From: Sphaeramia orbicularis
Lineage: Eukaryota > Chordata > Actinopteri > Kurtiformes > Apogonidae
Assembly (NCBI RefSeq): GCF_902148855.1
Contig: NC_043961.1
Coordinates: 16,916,210 to 16,980,209, forward strand
DNA length: 64,000 bases
Reading direction: 5' to 3'
Shown here in pieces: positions 32,551-44,500 of this stretch. Position numbers and translations under genes: made by a program. Position 1 is the stretch's first letter. Each line of letters begins with the position of its first letter. The notes under the pieces are model-generated. The model did no database searches. It saw only the letters and a program-made list of their open reading frames with translations, and was not told where the DNA came from.

Positions 32551-35500
32551 TCAATCTTGTGAGGATGATCTGGATCGAGAGCGAGACCGGGATCTGGATG
32601 CAGAGGTCTTGACTGGAGACTTTGAATATCTATGGTCTGGAGATTTTGAGGCACGCTTTTCATTTCTGCTCTCAGACCGGGATCTAGATCGGCTACGAGA
32701 CCTCTTACTGGACGCCTTCTCCTGGGAGTCACTTCGGGATTGCTGCTTTGTCTTGACCTTTGATGAGCTCTTGGAGCGGGATTTGTGAGTGTCTGAGCGA
32801 GACCGAGATTTTTTGCTCTTGGAAGTGCTGTGAGACTTGCTAACACTAAACTTCTTGTTGGATTTGGACTTTCTCTTTGATGTAGAACGTGACCTTCGTC
32901 CTGACTTGGAGTGGGACTGGAGTTTGCTGCGAGATCGAGATCTGCAAAAAAGAACAAATACATTTAACAGCGGTTTATCCTGTGAATTTGTATATTTTAC
33001 ACCCTTATTGCACTTACTGTGAGCGAGACCTGGAACGACTGCGATAGCTTCTGCTTCGTCGACTGTGAGATCTTTGCCTGCTATGAGACCTGTGGGCCAT
33101 ACATACAGAATAGAATAGAATAGAATAGAACAGTATAGAATAGAACAGTATAGAATAGAATAGAATAGAATAGAATAGAATAGAATAGAATAGAATAGAA
33201 TAGAATAGAATTTATTGTAATTGCAAAATACCATTGTACAGTGCAACTAATTTTGGCAATACATTCTGTACATCAATTATACAGTCAAGACAAAAAAATC
33301 CAAGTATAAAACAGTCAAGTTAAAAAAAAAAAATGGCACGCACACACACAAACAAAAGTGAGTCCTGTGTCAAATATGCAGAATATAGAGGTGATATCCA
33401 TAATACACGTGACAGTAATGACTAGTGTTAAGTCTGTTTAAGTGGGTAGTGCAATGTCATGAGTTACAGCAGCAGAACACAATGACATTACAAATATATA
33501 TTATAAATATAAAGCTTAAATACAAAATATCAAAAGAGAATATTTAATAAAATCAATGAAAATCAGAAAAAACATGCATACACAAGACCATCAGTTTAAT
33601 GTAAGAGTAGATTTGACCTGGATCGGCTTCCAGAATAAGAACGCCGGCGCCGTGGTTTGTCCTCCACCAGACGAATCTTCCTCCCATTGATATCCGTTCC
33701 ATCCAGCTTTTCCACAGCTCGTTTCAGGTCGGCCTTGGATCGGAATTCAATGACCCCCTCATTGGCCCGTCCTTTATGAGCATCAGCATAGGTGACCTCA
33801 CCTGCTTGCCTCATAAAATCCTAGAATGTGACAAATGCATCATTTTCAGAGGAGCAAACCAAACCTAATTGTCCTTTAGTTCCCAACAGGACCAGTTATA
33901 TTCTACAGGGATAAACTGCCAATAAGCCAGATATTAAGTTTCCCAATTTACACAGCACAGATCCATTCATTTATTTGTTTTCTGAACTGCTCAACCTTCA
34001 TGTGGACTGTTACAACAACTGATAAAAACCCTGAACCCTAAAATCTTGTATATTGTATATTACAAAGGTGTCCTATTAATCTCAAGCTGTATGAAGTAAC
34101 ATGTTCACAGATTGTACATCTTCATTCTTGTTTACAACAACAGCAAACTGTATCAGTGGTCCTGTTCAAACCTGCCTTTAACATCAATCACAACTGATCA
34201 GCAGGTTGAACAAAAACTGCAACATATCATAAACACCAGACATAGAAATATTCCACCTTTGAGCAACACAGAGAATTTATTTTTTTCTACCTAGACAATA
34301 GTGCTAAGTACTAAAATGTAATTTCATAAAATAATAATAATAATAAAAACATTACAAAGTCAGTCTATTAAATTTGAACAGTTTGTGCTGCATCTACAAT
34401 CAGTTCCATACATTCAGTCTCACCTTTAGATCCTGCCAGCTGCACCTAGTGGACAAGTTCTCCACAATAAGGCGGTGTTCAGTGCGGACAGGTGGGCCAT
34501 ACTTTTCCCTGCCAGAGCGATTCCAGCTGTTGTAACTGCTACCTTTGTAAAATACAGGGAAGTTCAAAATTAACTTACACCCAAACTGTGTTAAAAACCT
34601 GAGGACTCCACTTTATGAACATAAATAATCTATTCAGCAACACTCTGGATGCCTGAGTTTATTTTTTTAAATTCAAAGCTGACTGCAGTTCATTTATGTC
34701 AAGGTTTACAGTTGGTAGGTGCGTCTGTGACCAGCCAGGTAGTAGTTTTTACATTTAGATCCACTGGCCCAGATGTCTGGTGATTTTGAAAGCAAATGTT
34801 AAGAATAAATGCAGCCTGAGTGACTTTGTATGATGTACTTTTTTTTGTACCAAAAGTGAAATGATATGCTCAGGTGTGTGTTTGTAAATCACATTGTGTG
34901 ATCAGTTTTGAAAAATTGGGACATGGTACTAAGGCAAGTTTGTCAATAAGAGGAAAAAAACAACAACTGTGGCACAATCATTTAAACACATTTTAAATAT
35001 CATTAGCCTCATAGCATAACTGCCTAACTCATACACAAATGGACAAAGTATGTGGACATGTTGAATTCAGGTGTTTCTCTTCTTACAGGGGTCTGGGATA
35101 CAAAACAATGATGACAAATGTCATAACATAGTTACCTCCACCAAGGAGGTTATGTTTTTGCCAGGGTTTGTTTGTCTGTCTGTTTGTTTGTTTGTCTGTC
35201 CGTTAGTGTGCAACATAATTCAAAAAGTTATGGACAGATTTTGATGAAATTTTCAGGGTTTGTTGGAAATGGGATAAGGAAGAAATGATTAAATTTTGGT
35301 GGTGATCGGGGGTGGGGGGGCCCACGGGGGGGGCCACTGATCAGCCTTGGCAGAGGTCTGCGCTCTCCGAGTGCTTCTAGTTTTATATTGGGATAAATAT
35401 ATTCATTGTTAATATTGATGTGTATATGTCAAATCATCATGAACAGGACATCTTACAGCTGTAGACATGATGTGACCCAATATTTATGTCCATATAGTTT

Positions 35501-37769
35501 ATAAACATCAATATTTCCTTAAAGTTTAATGGGAGATTTTTCTTCCTCAGTGAGATGTGAAGAAAGTAGATGGATAGTTGTGGTAGAAAATTATCATTTA
35601 CAGTCAGAGCACGAAAAATATTTTAGAAATTGTGAGGTAGAACATTTAAAATCATAGTCATGGATAAAAAACTGTTGAGAGAAATTAAATAAAAACCATC
35701 TCTGAATCATTTTGGAAGCAAAGATAACAATTTGAAGCCAACTAACCAATGCAGTGCAATGATATTTATCCCAATATAGAACCATATTAGGACATTTGTC
35801 ATCATTGTTTTATATCCCAGACCCCTGTTGGAAAAGAAACACCTGATTTCAACATGTCCACATACTTTCGTCCATTTGTGTATAAGTTAGACAATTACGC
35901 TGCGAGGACAACAATATGTGAATTACAGTCACGTCTCCCAGCTGTAGTGAGCATGAACATCTTATTAAACAATACAGTGTTCCTCGAATATTATCCATTT
36001 TTACTCAATAAGACAGAGATGACACCTACCAAAAACTCTTTGTTTTACTACAGAGTACTGGCAGCCAAATGAATGGCTGAAACAGGTGTTGGCTCGGCTC
36101 CTCTGCAACATGTGTGGCAACAGTAAAACCAACTGGATTCCTCATCATCCATCACCCTGGTCTATTGGAAAAGGAGGCTGTCGTCATGGCTTCCGGTTAT
36201 GTCAACCAATGGTCAAAGGGCAAACGTCTCACACACACATTGTAAGAGGCAAGCCCACGCCAAACAGGTCAGGCAGTCAGTCATCTTAACCCTCACTGGA
36301 CATCGGACTCAGCCCGCAGCGGACTCTTTCAAATTGAGACATCAAGCACTTTGTTAATGTTGGCTTCAGACTGAGACAACGTAGCTTCATAAGTCTTACC
36401 TTCTTTAAAATGTATGCTACACTTAAGGGTTTGATTTTAACACACAGATATGTTTGTCCCTGCTGCAAAACAGAATGAACCTGGGTTTTTAATTCAGTAG
36501 GTGGCTGTGGACATATTTGTGAACATAGACAAAGAAATATCATAAAAGGGTGTCCCTTAATCACAATGCTTTTTTTGACACTTCAATTATCAGACAATTG
36601 TCAACATAATAACAGCTAGTTTGCAGAGGTTGATTAGAATATCCCTTATTGTCAGTTATGTGTTGTAACATGATCTGGTGAACTTACTACGTCCACTGTA
36701 GCCGTATCCATTCCTTCGTGGTCCACGGGCATGCTCAATGACGACTCGCTCTCCACACAGCTCCTTGCCATTCAGTTCATACACAGCATCATCTGCATCT
36801 CGCATGTCCTCAAACTCCACAAATCCATACCTGTAAAGGAAAGTAGGGTAGGATAGGACAAATACTTCATGAAGGAGGATATAACTATGGAGTGCCATGG
36901 CTTTCAAATTACAGTTGTATTCAATTAGAAAGGATGGATAAAACCACAGACTGACCGGAAATGAAAACCTCGGGATTAGAATTTGTTAATGATGATTTTG
37001 GTGAGAATTGATCTAGGATGAATGCACAGTGAAGATTAAAATCATCAAAACAAATTCTACTCTCTACTAGAGAATCTGGGCAGTTCTGACAGAAAGTGAG
37101 TCCAGTCTTCCATGTACAGGAGCTGGACTTTTCACAACTGTAAGAACAACAGTATCGATCGGTGTGGATGGGATGAACCTGAATACTGTTCTGCCCCATT
37201 TGTTAACTCTTAAGATGACACTGTGGTGAGAAATAGACATAAAAATACATAACTGAATTATTTTAAAATAATTTTGAAGTTTAGAGCAGTACAAATGAAA
37301 ATACTCATGTAACTTTGCAAAATACGCCTTGTTAAAATTTGTTATTACTGTAGTTATTTATTCATAACTTTAGTAATGCCACATCTTCTTAATTTGTCTA
37401 ATTGCCACGGAGCTTTACTATTCCATTGGGAATTACGCCAACATTAACTAGCTAATATTAGCAAGGAAAGCACTGCTAGTGTCGGGTTAACGTTAACAGA
37501 TGAAGTCACGACGAAGGGTATTTGCACTCAAACAGTAATAAAATTATAGATCGCAGAGTAAATATTACACTGATACAACTGTCGAACTTAATGATAGTGA
37601 ACTGTTGACATTAGCTTAGCTGTTATCTTAGCTCAGCTGATGGAAGAAAGAGCTTATCTTACCCATTTTTCAGGTCGACCTCTAGTAATTTTCCGTACCC
37701 GCTGAAAAATCTTTGAATATCTTTCTCTCGAACATGGGAGCTAAGTTTGCCGACATAAACCCGAGGCAT
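32551..37769 (-). CDS. srsf6: Serine/arginine-rich splicing factor 6, 344 aa
   Basis: SRSF6 (SRp55) binds exonic enhancers and regulates splicing. Coding exons: 37663-37769, 36688-36830, 34424-34542, 33618-33820, 33018-33089 and 32551-32941; they total 1035 nt, 344 aa, the same as human. RRM1 begins [20 protein letters not shown] with RNP1 NGYGFVEF. A Gly/Ser/Arg linker follows. The pseudo-RRM has [20 protein letters not shown], the signature SWQDLKD of this SR subclass, then EVTYADAHK and NEGVIEF. The RS domain runs from [13 protein letters not shown] to the end SRSRSSSQD. The intron between exons 4 and 5 holds a TAGAA microsatellite with a reversed LINE tail. Intron 2 holds a foldback element and a candidate poison exon. 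Promoter ETS cores lie just upstream. Confidence 0.97.
33108..33540 (-). mobile_element. (TAGAA)n microsatellite on a reversed LINE 3' tail
   Basis: Read on the minus strand, LINE-tail sequence ends TACAATAAATTCTATTCTA and runs straight into the CTATT repeat occupying 33108-33211. The rest to about 33540 is AT-rich tail sequence. It lies in the SRSF6 intron between exons 4 and 5. Confidence 0.55.
34997..35917. mobile_element. Foldback DNA element (family E), copy 2, interrupted
   Basis: It carries the same ends as 27437-28105: CCTCATAGCATAACTGCCTA on the left and its inverted counterpart near 35890-35917. It is split by an inserted repeat at about 35138-35386. It lies in SRSF6 intron 2. Confidence 0.6.
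35138..35386 (+). mobile_element. Dispersed repeat (family D) nested in foldback element
   Basis: It opens ACCTCCACCAAGGAGGTTAT and ends CTCTCCGAGTGCTTCTAG; TAGTT is repeated at both junctions. A reverse-orientation end fragment of the same family is at 52092-52135. This module is widespread in fish genomes. Confidence 0.6.
36400..36462 (-). other. srsf6: Candidate SRSF6 poison (cassette) exon in intron 2
   Basis: On the minus strand TTCATTCTGTTTTGCAG precedes a 60- or 63-nt exon (tandem acceptor CAGCAG) that ends AAAGAAG|GTAAGACT. Joined to exon 2, which leaves one base, both versions read into TAA after 7-8 complete codons. SR-protein genes, including SRSF6, are known to carry poison exons at this place for autoregulation through nonsense-mediated decay. 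The mammalian exon is longer, so the exact borders here are inferred. Confidence 0.5.
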
Positions 37770-37882
37770 CTCCGTCTATTTTTATCCCTTTCCAAGTTGA
37801 TGTGCAACTTGAGGTTGAAGACGGGCCAAGTAAATGCAACACCTACACTTCCGGTCGACGTGTCCCCGAACCGGAAATGAAA
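37770..37882 (-). promoter_or_regulatory. SRSF6 promoter region with ETS cores
   Basis: Upstream of the SRSF6 start codon CTTCCGG (about 37850) and CCGGAA (about 37871) lie in a CpG-containing stretch without TATA, as expected for a broadly expressed splicing factor. Confidence 0.4.
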
Positions 37883-38422
37883 TAAGAGGGTTCCATTTCA
37901 TTCCCCTTTAATGTTGTTGAGTCTGTTCATAAAACATTTTGTTTCTTTGACTTTTATTGTTTTAATATATAATTACTTTGACTGTTTTTATCAATTATTT
38001 TATGTTTTGTTTTTGTCTGTGAACAACACTTTAGCCAACTGTGTTGTTTTTAAAGTGCTCTATAAATAGTTGACTTGACTTGTTCATCAAGTAATGATTA
38101 GTAATTTATTGCTGTGCAAATCAGTAACAGCCTAGGCTGGAACTCTGGATATAGTGGAGAACAACCTCCTTCACATAAATCAGTTTAATAAATATGTGAA
38201 CTTCCTGTGTTCAGTCTAGTGTCAGGGAGCTGTTCCATCAGATATAATGACTGTGGATTTCGGACAAAGATGAAGGCTCAAAACTTGCGTTAAGATGAAC
38301 AGCCTATTCCTCAAGTGAACTGATGCAGAAACCATCTGTTTCTCTTAAATGACTGAGGTCAACAGTGCTCCCTTGTGGCTAAATTACAAAACTGTCTAAA
38401 ACGACAGCAAAATCGGAAATAG
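37883..38422. other. Intergenic, no gene seen
   Basis: AT-rich sequence between the SRSF6 promoter and the first hAT element. No open frame with family likeness or structured repeat was recognised. Confidence 0.5.
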
Positions 38423-38430
38423 GATCAGTC

Positions 38431-39219
38431 CAGAGGTGATTTCTCATAGACTGCAAGGGAAGCTCAGCTTCCCCTAAAATTACGAAAATTAAATGGTCAA
38501 ATATGTACGGTTGTGTTGACATTTTATTGACTACAAACGTGTTAGAACCCGTTCATCTCACAGACGAGTTCGTTCAGAATCAGCTTTATCACAAATCAAC
38601 AGACTCGATGTTGTTCACTTCTCATACATTCCCGTTGCGCTGTTTTCTCATTTGATCTCTGCTCAGTGCATTTGCCCGTAGACGCTCAGCGTCCATGCAC
38701 TTCAATGGGACTGAGTGGAGCAGTTATTTCGTTGCCTCAAAACTGGACGGTAATTGGATAAATGCCACAATGTTGTCCCGCCCCCGGAATCTCAGCATCT
38801 CTGGGGGTTAATGGACCTGTGGGCGGAGCTCAGCCGGGCTGGACGCTGAGCTTCCACGCACTGACTGGAGGATCAGTTGAAAGGCTGAATCCCGTTTGAT
38901 AGACAGCTAGTTTGAGATCTATTCCCTCACTGACACAGTTCAGTTTAATACCATCATGCATTCTGCTGTGAAATCGAGAGAGAAACCACTACGAAATGAC
39001 TTGTTCATTTCTTGCACTGTAAATAAAACACACTCATTGTACTTCCTTGTTTCAATTTAACATCATTTCAATGTTTTCTTGTTTAGTTGGTACAATAAGG
39101 TCACTGACCATTTTCTTAAAAAGGAACTAAGGGCCGAATTTATGTTTAAATAACTTGACTTTTTTTAATGTAAGCCGACACTGAGCTTCCCCTCTCTGAA
39201 AGGCGAGCAGCCGCCACTG
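38431..39219. mobile_element. Nonautonomous hAT element, 789 bp
   Basis: The ends CAGAGGTGAT and CAGTGGCGGC (complement strand) match the hAT consensus CAGNGGYG. Flanking octamers GATCAGTC (38423-38430) and GATCAGCC (39220-39227) differ at one base. Internal arms near both ends carry GGGAAGCTCAG. There is no transposase ORF. Confidence 0.8.
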
Positions 39220-39324
39220 GATCAGCCATTGGGCCTTTGGAAAGTACCAGTAATAAACCCTTTGTCACTTTATCCTTTACACTCCTTTTTATTCCTTCCT
39301 GATTAGCAGTGTTATAAAATACCA

Positions 39325-40560
39325 GGGGCCTCATGTACAAAGACTTGCGTGGATTTCATACTGAAACCTGCCGTACGCCCAAATCCAGAAAAGTCCGAAC
39401 GCACAAAAAAATCCAGATGTATAAAACTGAGCGTACGCCCGAATCCAAGTACACTTCCTTTATACATCCCAATCAGCGTGGAATTGACCACATATGTTGG
39501 AGTACTTGACTCCTCCCTCTCCACGCCCACATTTAAATATGCTAATCAGTATAAACGGGGTCTGCAGGTGGGATTCCCTCTGGGATTCCCCTGTCTGCAG
39601 GATCAGACGATGACGTCAAGGTGGACGCGAAGCGGAGGCCAAAACAGGCGGAAGGAGAAAAGAGACGAACTCAGACTGTTTGAGGAAAGAGTCGCCGATA
39701 TTTTGGGTGACACTTTCCTTACGGGGCTGATGCGGATCACCCCCAAGATAAATATATATTTAGTATTTGTGTATCTCACACATTAGTTCATTCTACGGGT
39801 CATGCAACAGTCTGATCACAGCCAAACAGGATAAAGGTTCATGCGTGATCATGTCAGGATATAGGAAATCAAAGACTTTGACTCATGTTTAATCACTCAA
39901 ATTATTATTTTCCAACAATGAGACAGAAGACGGTCAGACCCAGTATCATCCTCCTGTCACAGAGGCTCCTGTTGCCTCCCCAGTGTTAGCTGGTCCTCCG
40001 GTCCGCCACAGCCCACTGCTGATGTCCATCAGACCGGCATGGGTCTGTACTGACCCGAGTCACATTAGGACATCGTGAGGACAATCGGCGGAGTCAATGA
40101 GCGACTGGACCGACTAATAAATGTTCTCACAGACATGAACACTATATTTATCAACCAATGAATTTTATGTCCTTGTCTCTTTGCTGTTGCTGAATGTCCA
40201 TCCGGGCAGGATTGGCATTGATGGATACAGGGTCTAATTGGTTCTGGTTCTGGCTCTGTTGGTGGATGTGCTGCTCTGACAGTAGGATGACATGCCGATG
40301 TGTTCATTGTTCTTCTGTGTATCTCCGATGTGCACATTGGAGGAATGACCTTTTTCACATTATTAACAGTTTCCCAGTGTCACCTCTAAGTGTCGCCAAT
40401 GGTTCCAAAGCACTAAAAACGTGCGTACGCCAGCTATGGACTTGGCGTGAAGGACCGCACATTTCCACGGTCACTTCACTCTTTATACATCTGAACGTGA
40501 GCGTGGAAAAGGGTGTACGCTAGGTTTTTGTGCGTACGCACGCTTTATACACGAGGCCCC
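39325..40560. mobile_element. DNA transposon with GGGGCCTC termini, probably PIF/Harbinger-like
   Basis: The ends GGGGCCTCATGTACAAAG and (complement) GGGGCCTCGTGTATAAAG are inverted repeats. The first few hundred bases at each end are dense in GTACGC / GCGTACG sub-terminal motifs. A CAG duplication may flank it. Near 39610 a basic, helical stretch MTSRWTRSGGQNRRKEKRDE could be a remnant of the Myb-like partner protein of Harbinger. No transposase domain is readable. Superfamily is uncertain. Confidence 0.6.
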
Positions 40561-40794
40561 AGGTCCCTAAATTCCCCTTTAGTGTTTTAAAGAAGTAGTG
40601 AGAAGTATAATAGTGATACAATGTGTATAATGTGGTCAGATCTGTGCAGTTATTTAGTCATTTCATACAATTAAATTGTATGCATGAATTCATGTACAAA
40701 GAAGCATTGTCAGCTTTGCAACTGGAGGAAACCTTTCTATCATTTATCACATTTCCTGTGATGTGATCAATGACAGACATTTGCAAACACTTAA

Positions 40795-41312
40795 AGGGGT
40801 CATATTTTGCTAAACCCACTTTTATTAGTCTTTGGAACATTTATTTGTGTATTTGGACCTTATTAGTTCAAAAAGTCTGAATTTGAACCCTGCAGGGGCT
40901 GCAAAGCTATCTTTATATTAATTTTGGCAAAAATCCAGTGGATTTCTACAACTGATTTCAATTTCTGCTTAATTTGTTACGTTTTATAACTAGTTACATC
41001 ACATCATGTGCACATATAAGGTTAAGACTTCCGACGAACATTTCTCCGAGTACGACATAATTGTTTGTCAGCAGCAGCGGTTGTAGTAAAAAGTGAAAAT
41101 ATGCCCAAACTTCCAGCTGATTACCTAAAATGTTCAGTTGTTGGGTGTATTAACAAACACCAGTGGCTGAACAGGACAGGGCTGAAGATGGGCCCGTGGA
41201 GTTGAATTAATGAATAATTCAGACCTAAACGTAGCATTTACAGTTTATGTAGCCCACAGGGAAACGTTTTAAAATGCATAATTCCATTTTAAAAAAGCAA
41301 AATATCCCTCCT
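40795..41312 (+). mobile_element. Kolobok-like element (family G) with TTAA duplication
   Basis: TTAA flanks both ends (40791-40794, 41313-41316). The inverted ends are AGGGGTCATATTTTGC and (complement) AGGAGGGATATTTTGC. Near 41101 a short frame starts [20 protein letters not shown], resembling the first half of a THAP zinc finger (C-x4-C here), and stops soon after. TTAA targets together with THAP sequence are traits of Kolobok transposons. Confidence 0.6.
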
Positions 41313-41503
41313 TTAAGTTAAAATAAAAACAGACTCCATCACTCATTTGTTGCATTGATTTATGACAAGTTTAGGAAAAACTCAATATATTATCAGTGAT
41401 GATCTGAAAATTAAAAACAAAATATGATTAAATTACAATTTATATAGCAGCAATGTATTATACATTATTATAACAATTACTACATAAACTCTCAGGAATG
41501 TGC

Positions 41504-44500
41504 CTATAGTTTGCTTCGGTTTTTGGCTGGTTTCACTCTAAGGACGCCCTCCTGGGAACATGAGACAGCCAGTACCCCATCCCTCCTCCACATACGACCT
41601 TGAACCAGCCCACGACTGCCACCTACAGGATACAACACAAACCACGTCAACAAAGAAGGTGGAACGACAGGTTCCATGACACGTAGTTAGTGTAAGACAG
41701 GGGTCACCAACCCCAGTCCTCGAGATCTACTATCCTGCATATTTTAGATCAGGGGTGTCCAATCCTGGTCCTCAAGGGCCGGTATCCTGTATGTTTTCGA
41801 TTTTTCCCTCTTCCAGCACACCTGACTGTCATTACACTGGTCTACAATTTTTTTTAGAAATGATTTGCTTCAGAGATTAAATGTGCTAAATGTTATGTGT
41901 TTTAATAAGATTAATTGGAAAATAAATGACAAAAGTGCCGGTTTGCTGATGTTTTCAAGGTATATGATTAAGTGTTATTACGCATATATATTGGTTTATG
42001 TACATTTATATAATGGTTTTATAAATCTTCCACTAAATAGAACCTGTAAAGTGAATGTATTCTAATGTGCAGACAGTGTTTTGAAGTAGATCTTGTAGCT
42101 CTGAGACAAATATTCCTTTTGAGTCAAACCCATTCTCTTGTTAATTCTTGAATTTCACATTTTGATCCAAGGCTGTATCTTGGAAAGTTCAGCCAACCAG
42201 CATTTTTTACTTGATTTTTCTTTATCAGTGACTCTCGTGGTAAAATTTCATTACTTTTATTCTGGAAGCATTTTCCTTGTAGACCAGTGTTATCAGGCTT
42301 CAGCAGAGCTTGATGATAGGTTTATCATTTGAATCAGGTGTGTTAGAAGAGGGACACATCTAAAACATGCAGGATAGTAGCTCTCGAGGACCAGGATTGG
42401 TGACCCCTGGTGTTAGACATGAAACAGCTTTAAGTTACAATATCACTGGACTTGTTACAACAACATAACTTCATCTTTGTACACCTTTTTTCTGAATTTT
42501 ACCATGTATATATCCTATATTACCTGTGTATATTCTTATTTGTTGCACATATTTCTCATCTGTAGTAGAGTTAGCTTTTTGTATATATCAGTAGTTTTTT
42601 GTAGTACTTTAGTAGTACATGCATATTTAAAATTTGATAGCTTTCGAACACTGCTTACATTTTTCAGTATTTTGTATGATATTTTGTGTGGCATTTTTCA
42701 TACAGTCCTTTTTTTGCACTAATTGTTTTTGCTGCAAAACAAATTTTCATTGTTCCTGTGACTTTTGTTTATTTATTAGGATCCCCATGGATGTTCCTGT
42801 GACAGTGACAATACAGATCTATTCTATTCTATTCTATTGCACTAGTGAATTGACCCATGAGGATCCACGGGTTCTAGATGTGGTTGTTGTTATGCTGTTG
42901 TGTATTCGTGTATGCTGTACCACATTTGTCCAGCAGTCACCGCCAAAGCATTCTGGGTATAGCAATGTGATTGTAAGGCTATTATATTCCAAAATTACTA
43001 ATATCTCCCAAAATACTGGTCCTATTAACTTGCCATTTTCACTAGTCTGTTCCTTGACCAAAAATACATAAGTATGCCAAACTGCAGCAGTCAGATCTTT
43101 CTGAATTTTGTGTGAATCCCGAGACACACACACACGCACACATAGGCCACTTGGCTTTGACAATATAGATTCTATTCTATTCTATTCTATTCTATTCTAT
43201 TCTATTCTATTCTATTCTATTCATCAAACCTTAATGCAGACATGTCAAAAGCATCTTCTTCAGCAACCGATAGAATAGGAATCTTCTGCTAAGACACTTC
43301 TGTGAGCCAATCGACCCAGAGCCTAGTTCTGTCTGAGGTTTTTACTTTCGTAAAAGTTCTTCCTCTCCCCTGTCACTTTGGGTTTCCTCTGTGTATAGTC
43401 TAGTTAGTCTCTACAACAGTTCACAGTACCCCCGCCCCCAAGGCACTGTATGTAATTATGAATATGATTACAATACAAATATAACTGATTTGAATCAAAT
43501 ATCAAACTTTTCCAATAATCTTGGACCAGGGATAATCCAAGTCTAGGAAACTGGTTGTATGAGAAATAATATAAAATTAAACTGAAATGCGTATAAAAAA
43601 TTATGGTATGCAGAAGAAAACTGTAAATTTAAGAACAACCCAATCACCAGTTGAATAAATATTACCTCAGGTGCAGTAGATATGAACCTACATTACTTAA
43701 AACTTAAAGCCAGAACAATAAACTAGAACAAAGTGAAACCAATAAGTGGATGAAATACTGACCTGCCCATGGACTCTCACACTCATATAACATCCACTCA
43801 TCGCTGCGGAAGGTGCTGTGGAACCACATGGAATGGTCTAGAGAGGCCATGAAATGGGCTCTGTAGTTTGGATAAGGCATCAGCGCTGTGCTCAGAAATG
43901 CATAGTCTGACACATAAGCAGCCACACAGCAATGCAGCTTCATGTTTCCTTCACCTGCAAACACACACACACACACACACACCACATCTGTCACCAAACG
44001 CTGCACACACTGTATGCTGTGTAACAACTTTTCCATCCAATTAAGTTTATTATATTTTTCCATCTCCATGATCCTTTTGTAATGCAGTTCTTATAAATTG
44101 CTCATGAAAATAGGTCATACAAACACAGCTAAGACAAAAACAATTCTTTAAATTATTTAATTAAAATTAAAATGAATACAGTGAAGGAGGAATGTCACTG
44201 TTTTGTCATTATGGTTGAATAATTGTTATCCTGTTTTATTGTTCATTGTGTATCATGGATGTGTTTTCTATAGTTCTGACTTTATATGGCTGATACCTTG
44301 GCCAGGTCTCCCTTGCAAAAGAGATTTCTAATCTCAATGGGACTTGCCGGTTAAATAAAGGTAAATAAATACATAAATATAATTCTTCCTCATTCTACCC
44401 ACGTATGCACCTATTTCCATTGGCTTTTAATACAAGTCTGTGAATTTTATTTGTTTTATCTTCTGGTTGTGTTTCAAATGCCATTTATCCTACTTTTAAA

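Noticed and set aside
32942-33246. N-terminal extension of the SRSF6 last-exon frame
   Set aside because: The frame runs back through an intron, an earlier exon in another frame and the TAGAA microsatellite; the acceptor at 32941 explains the true exon.
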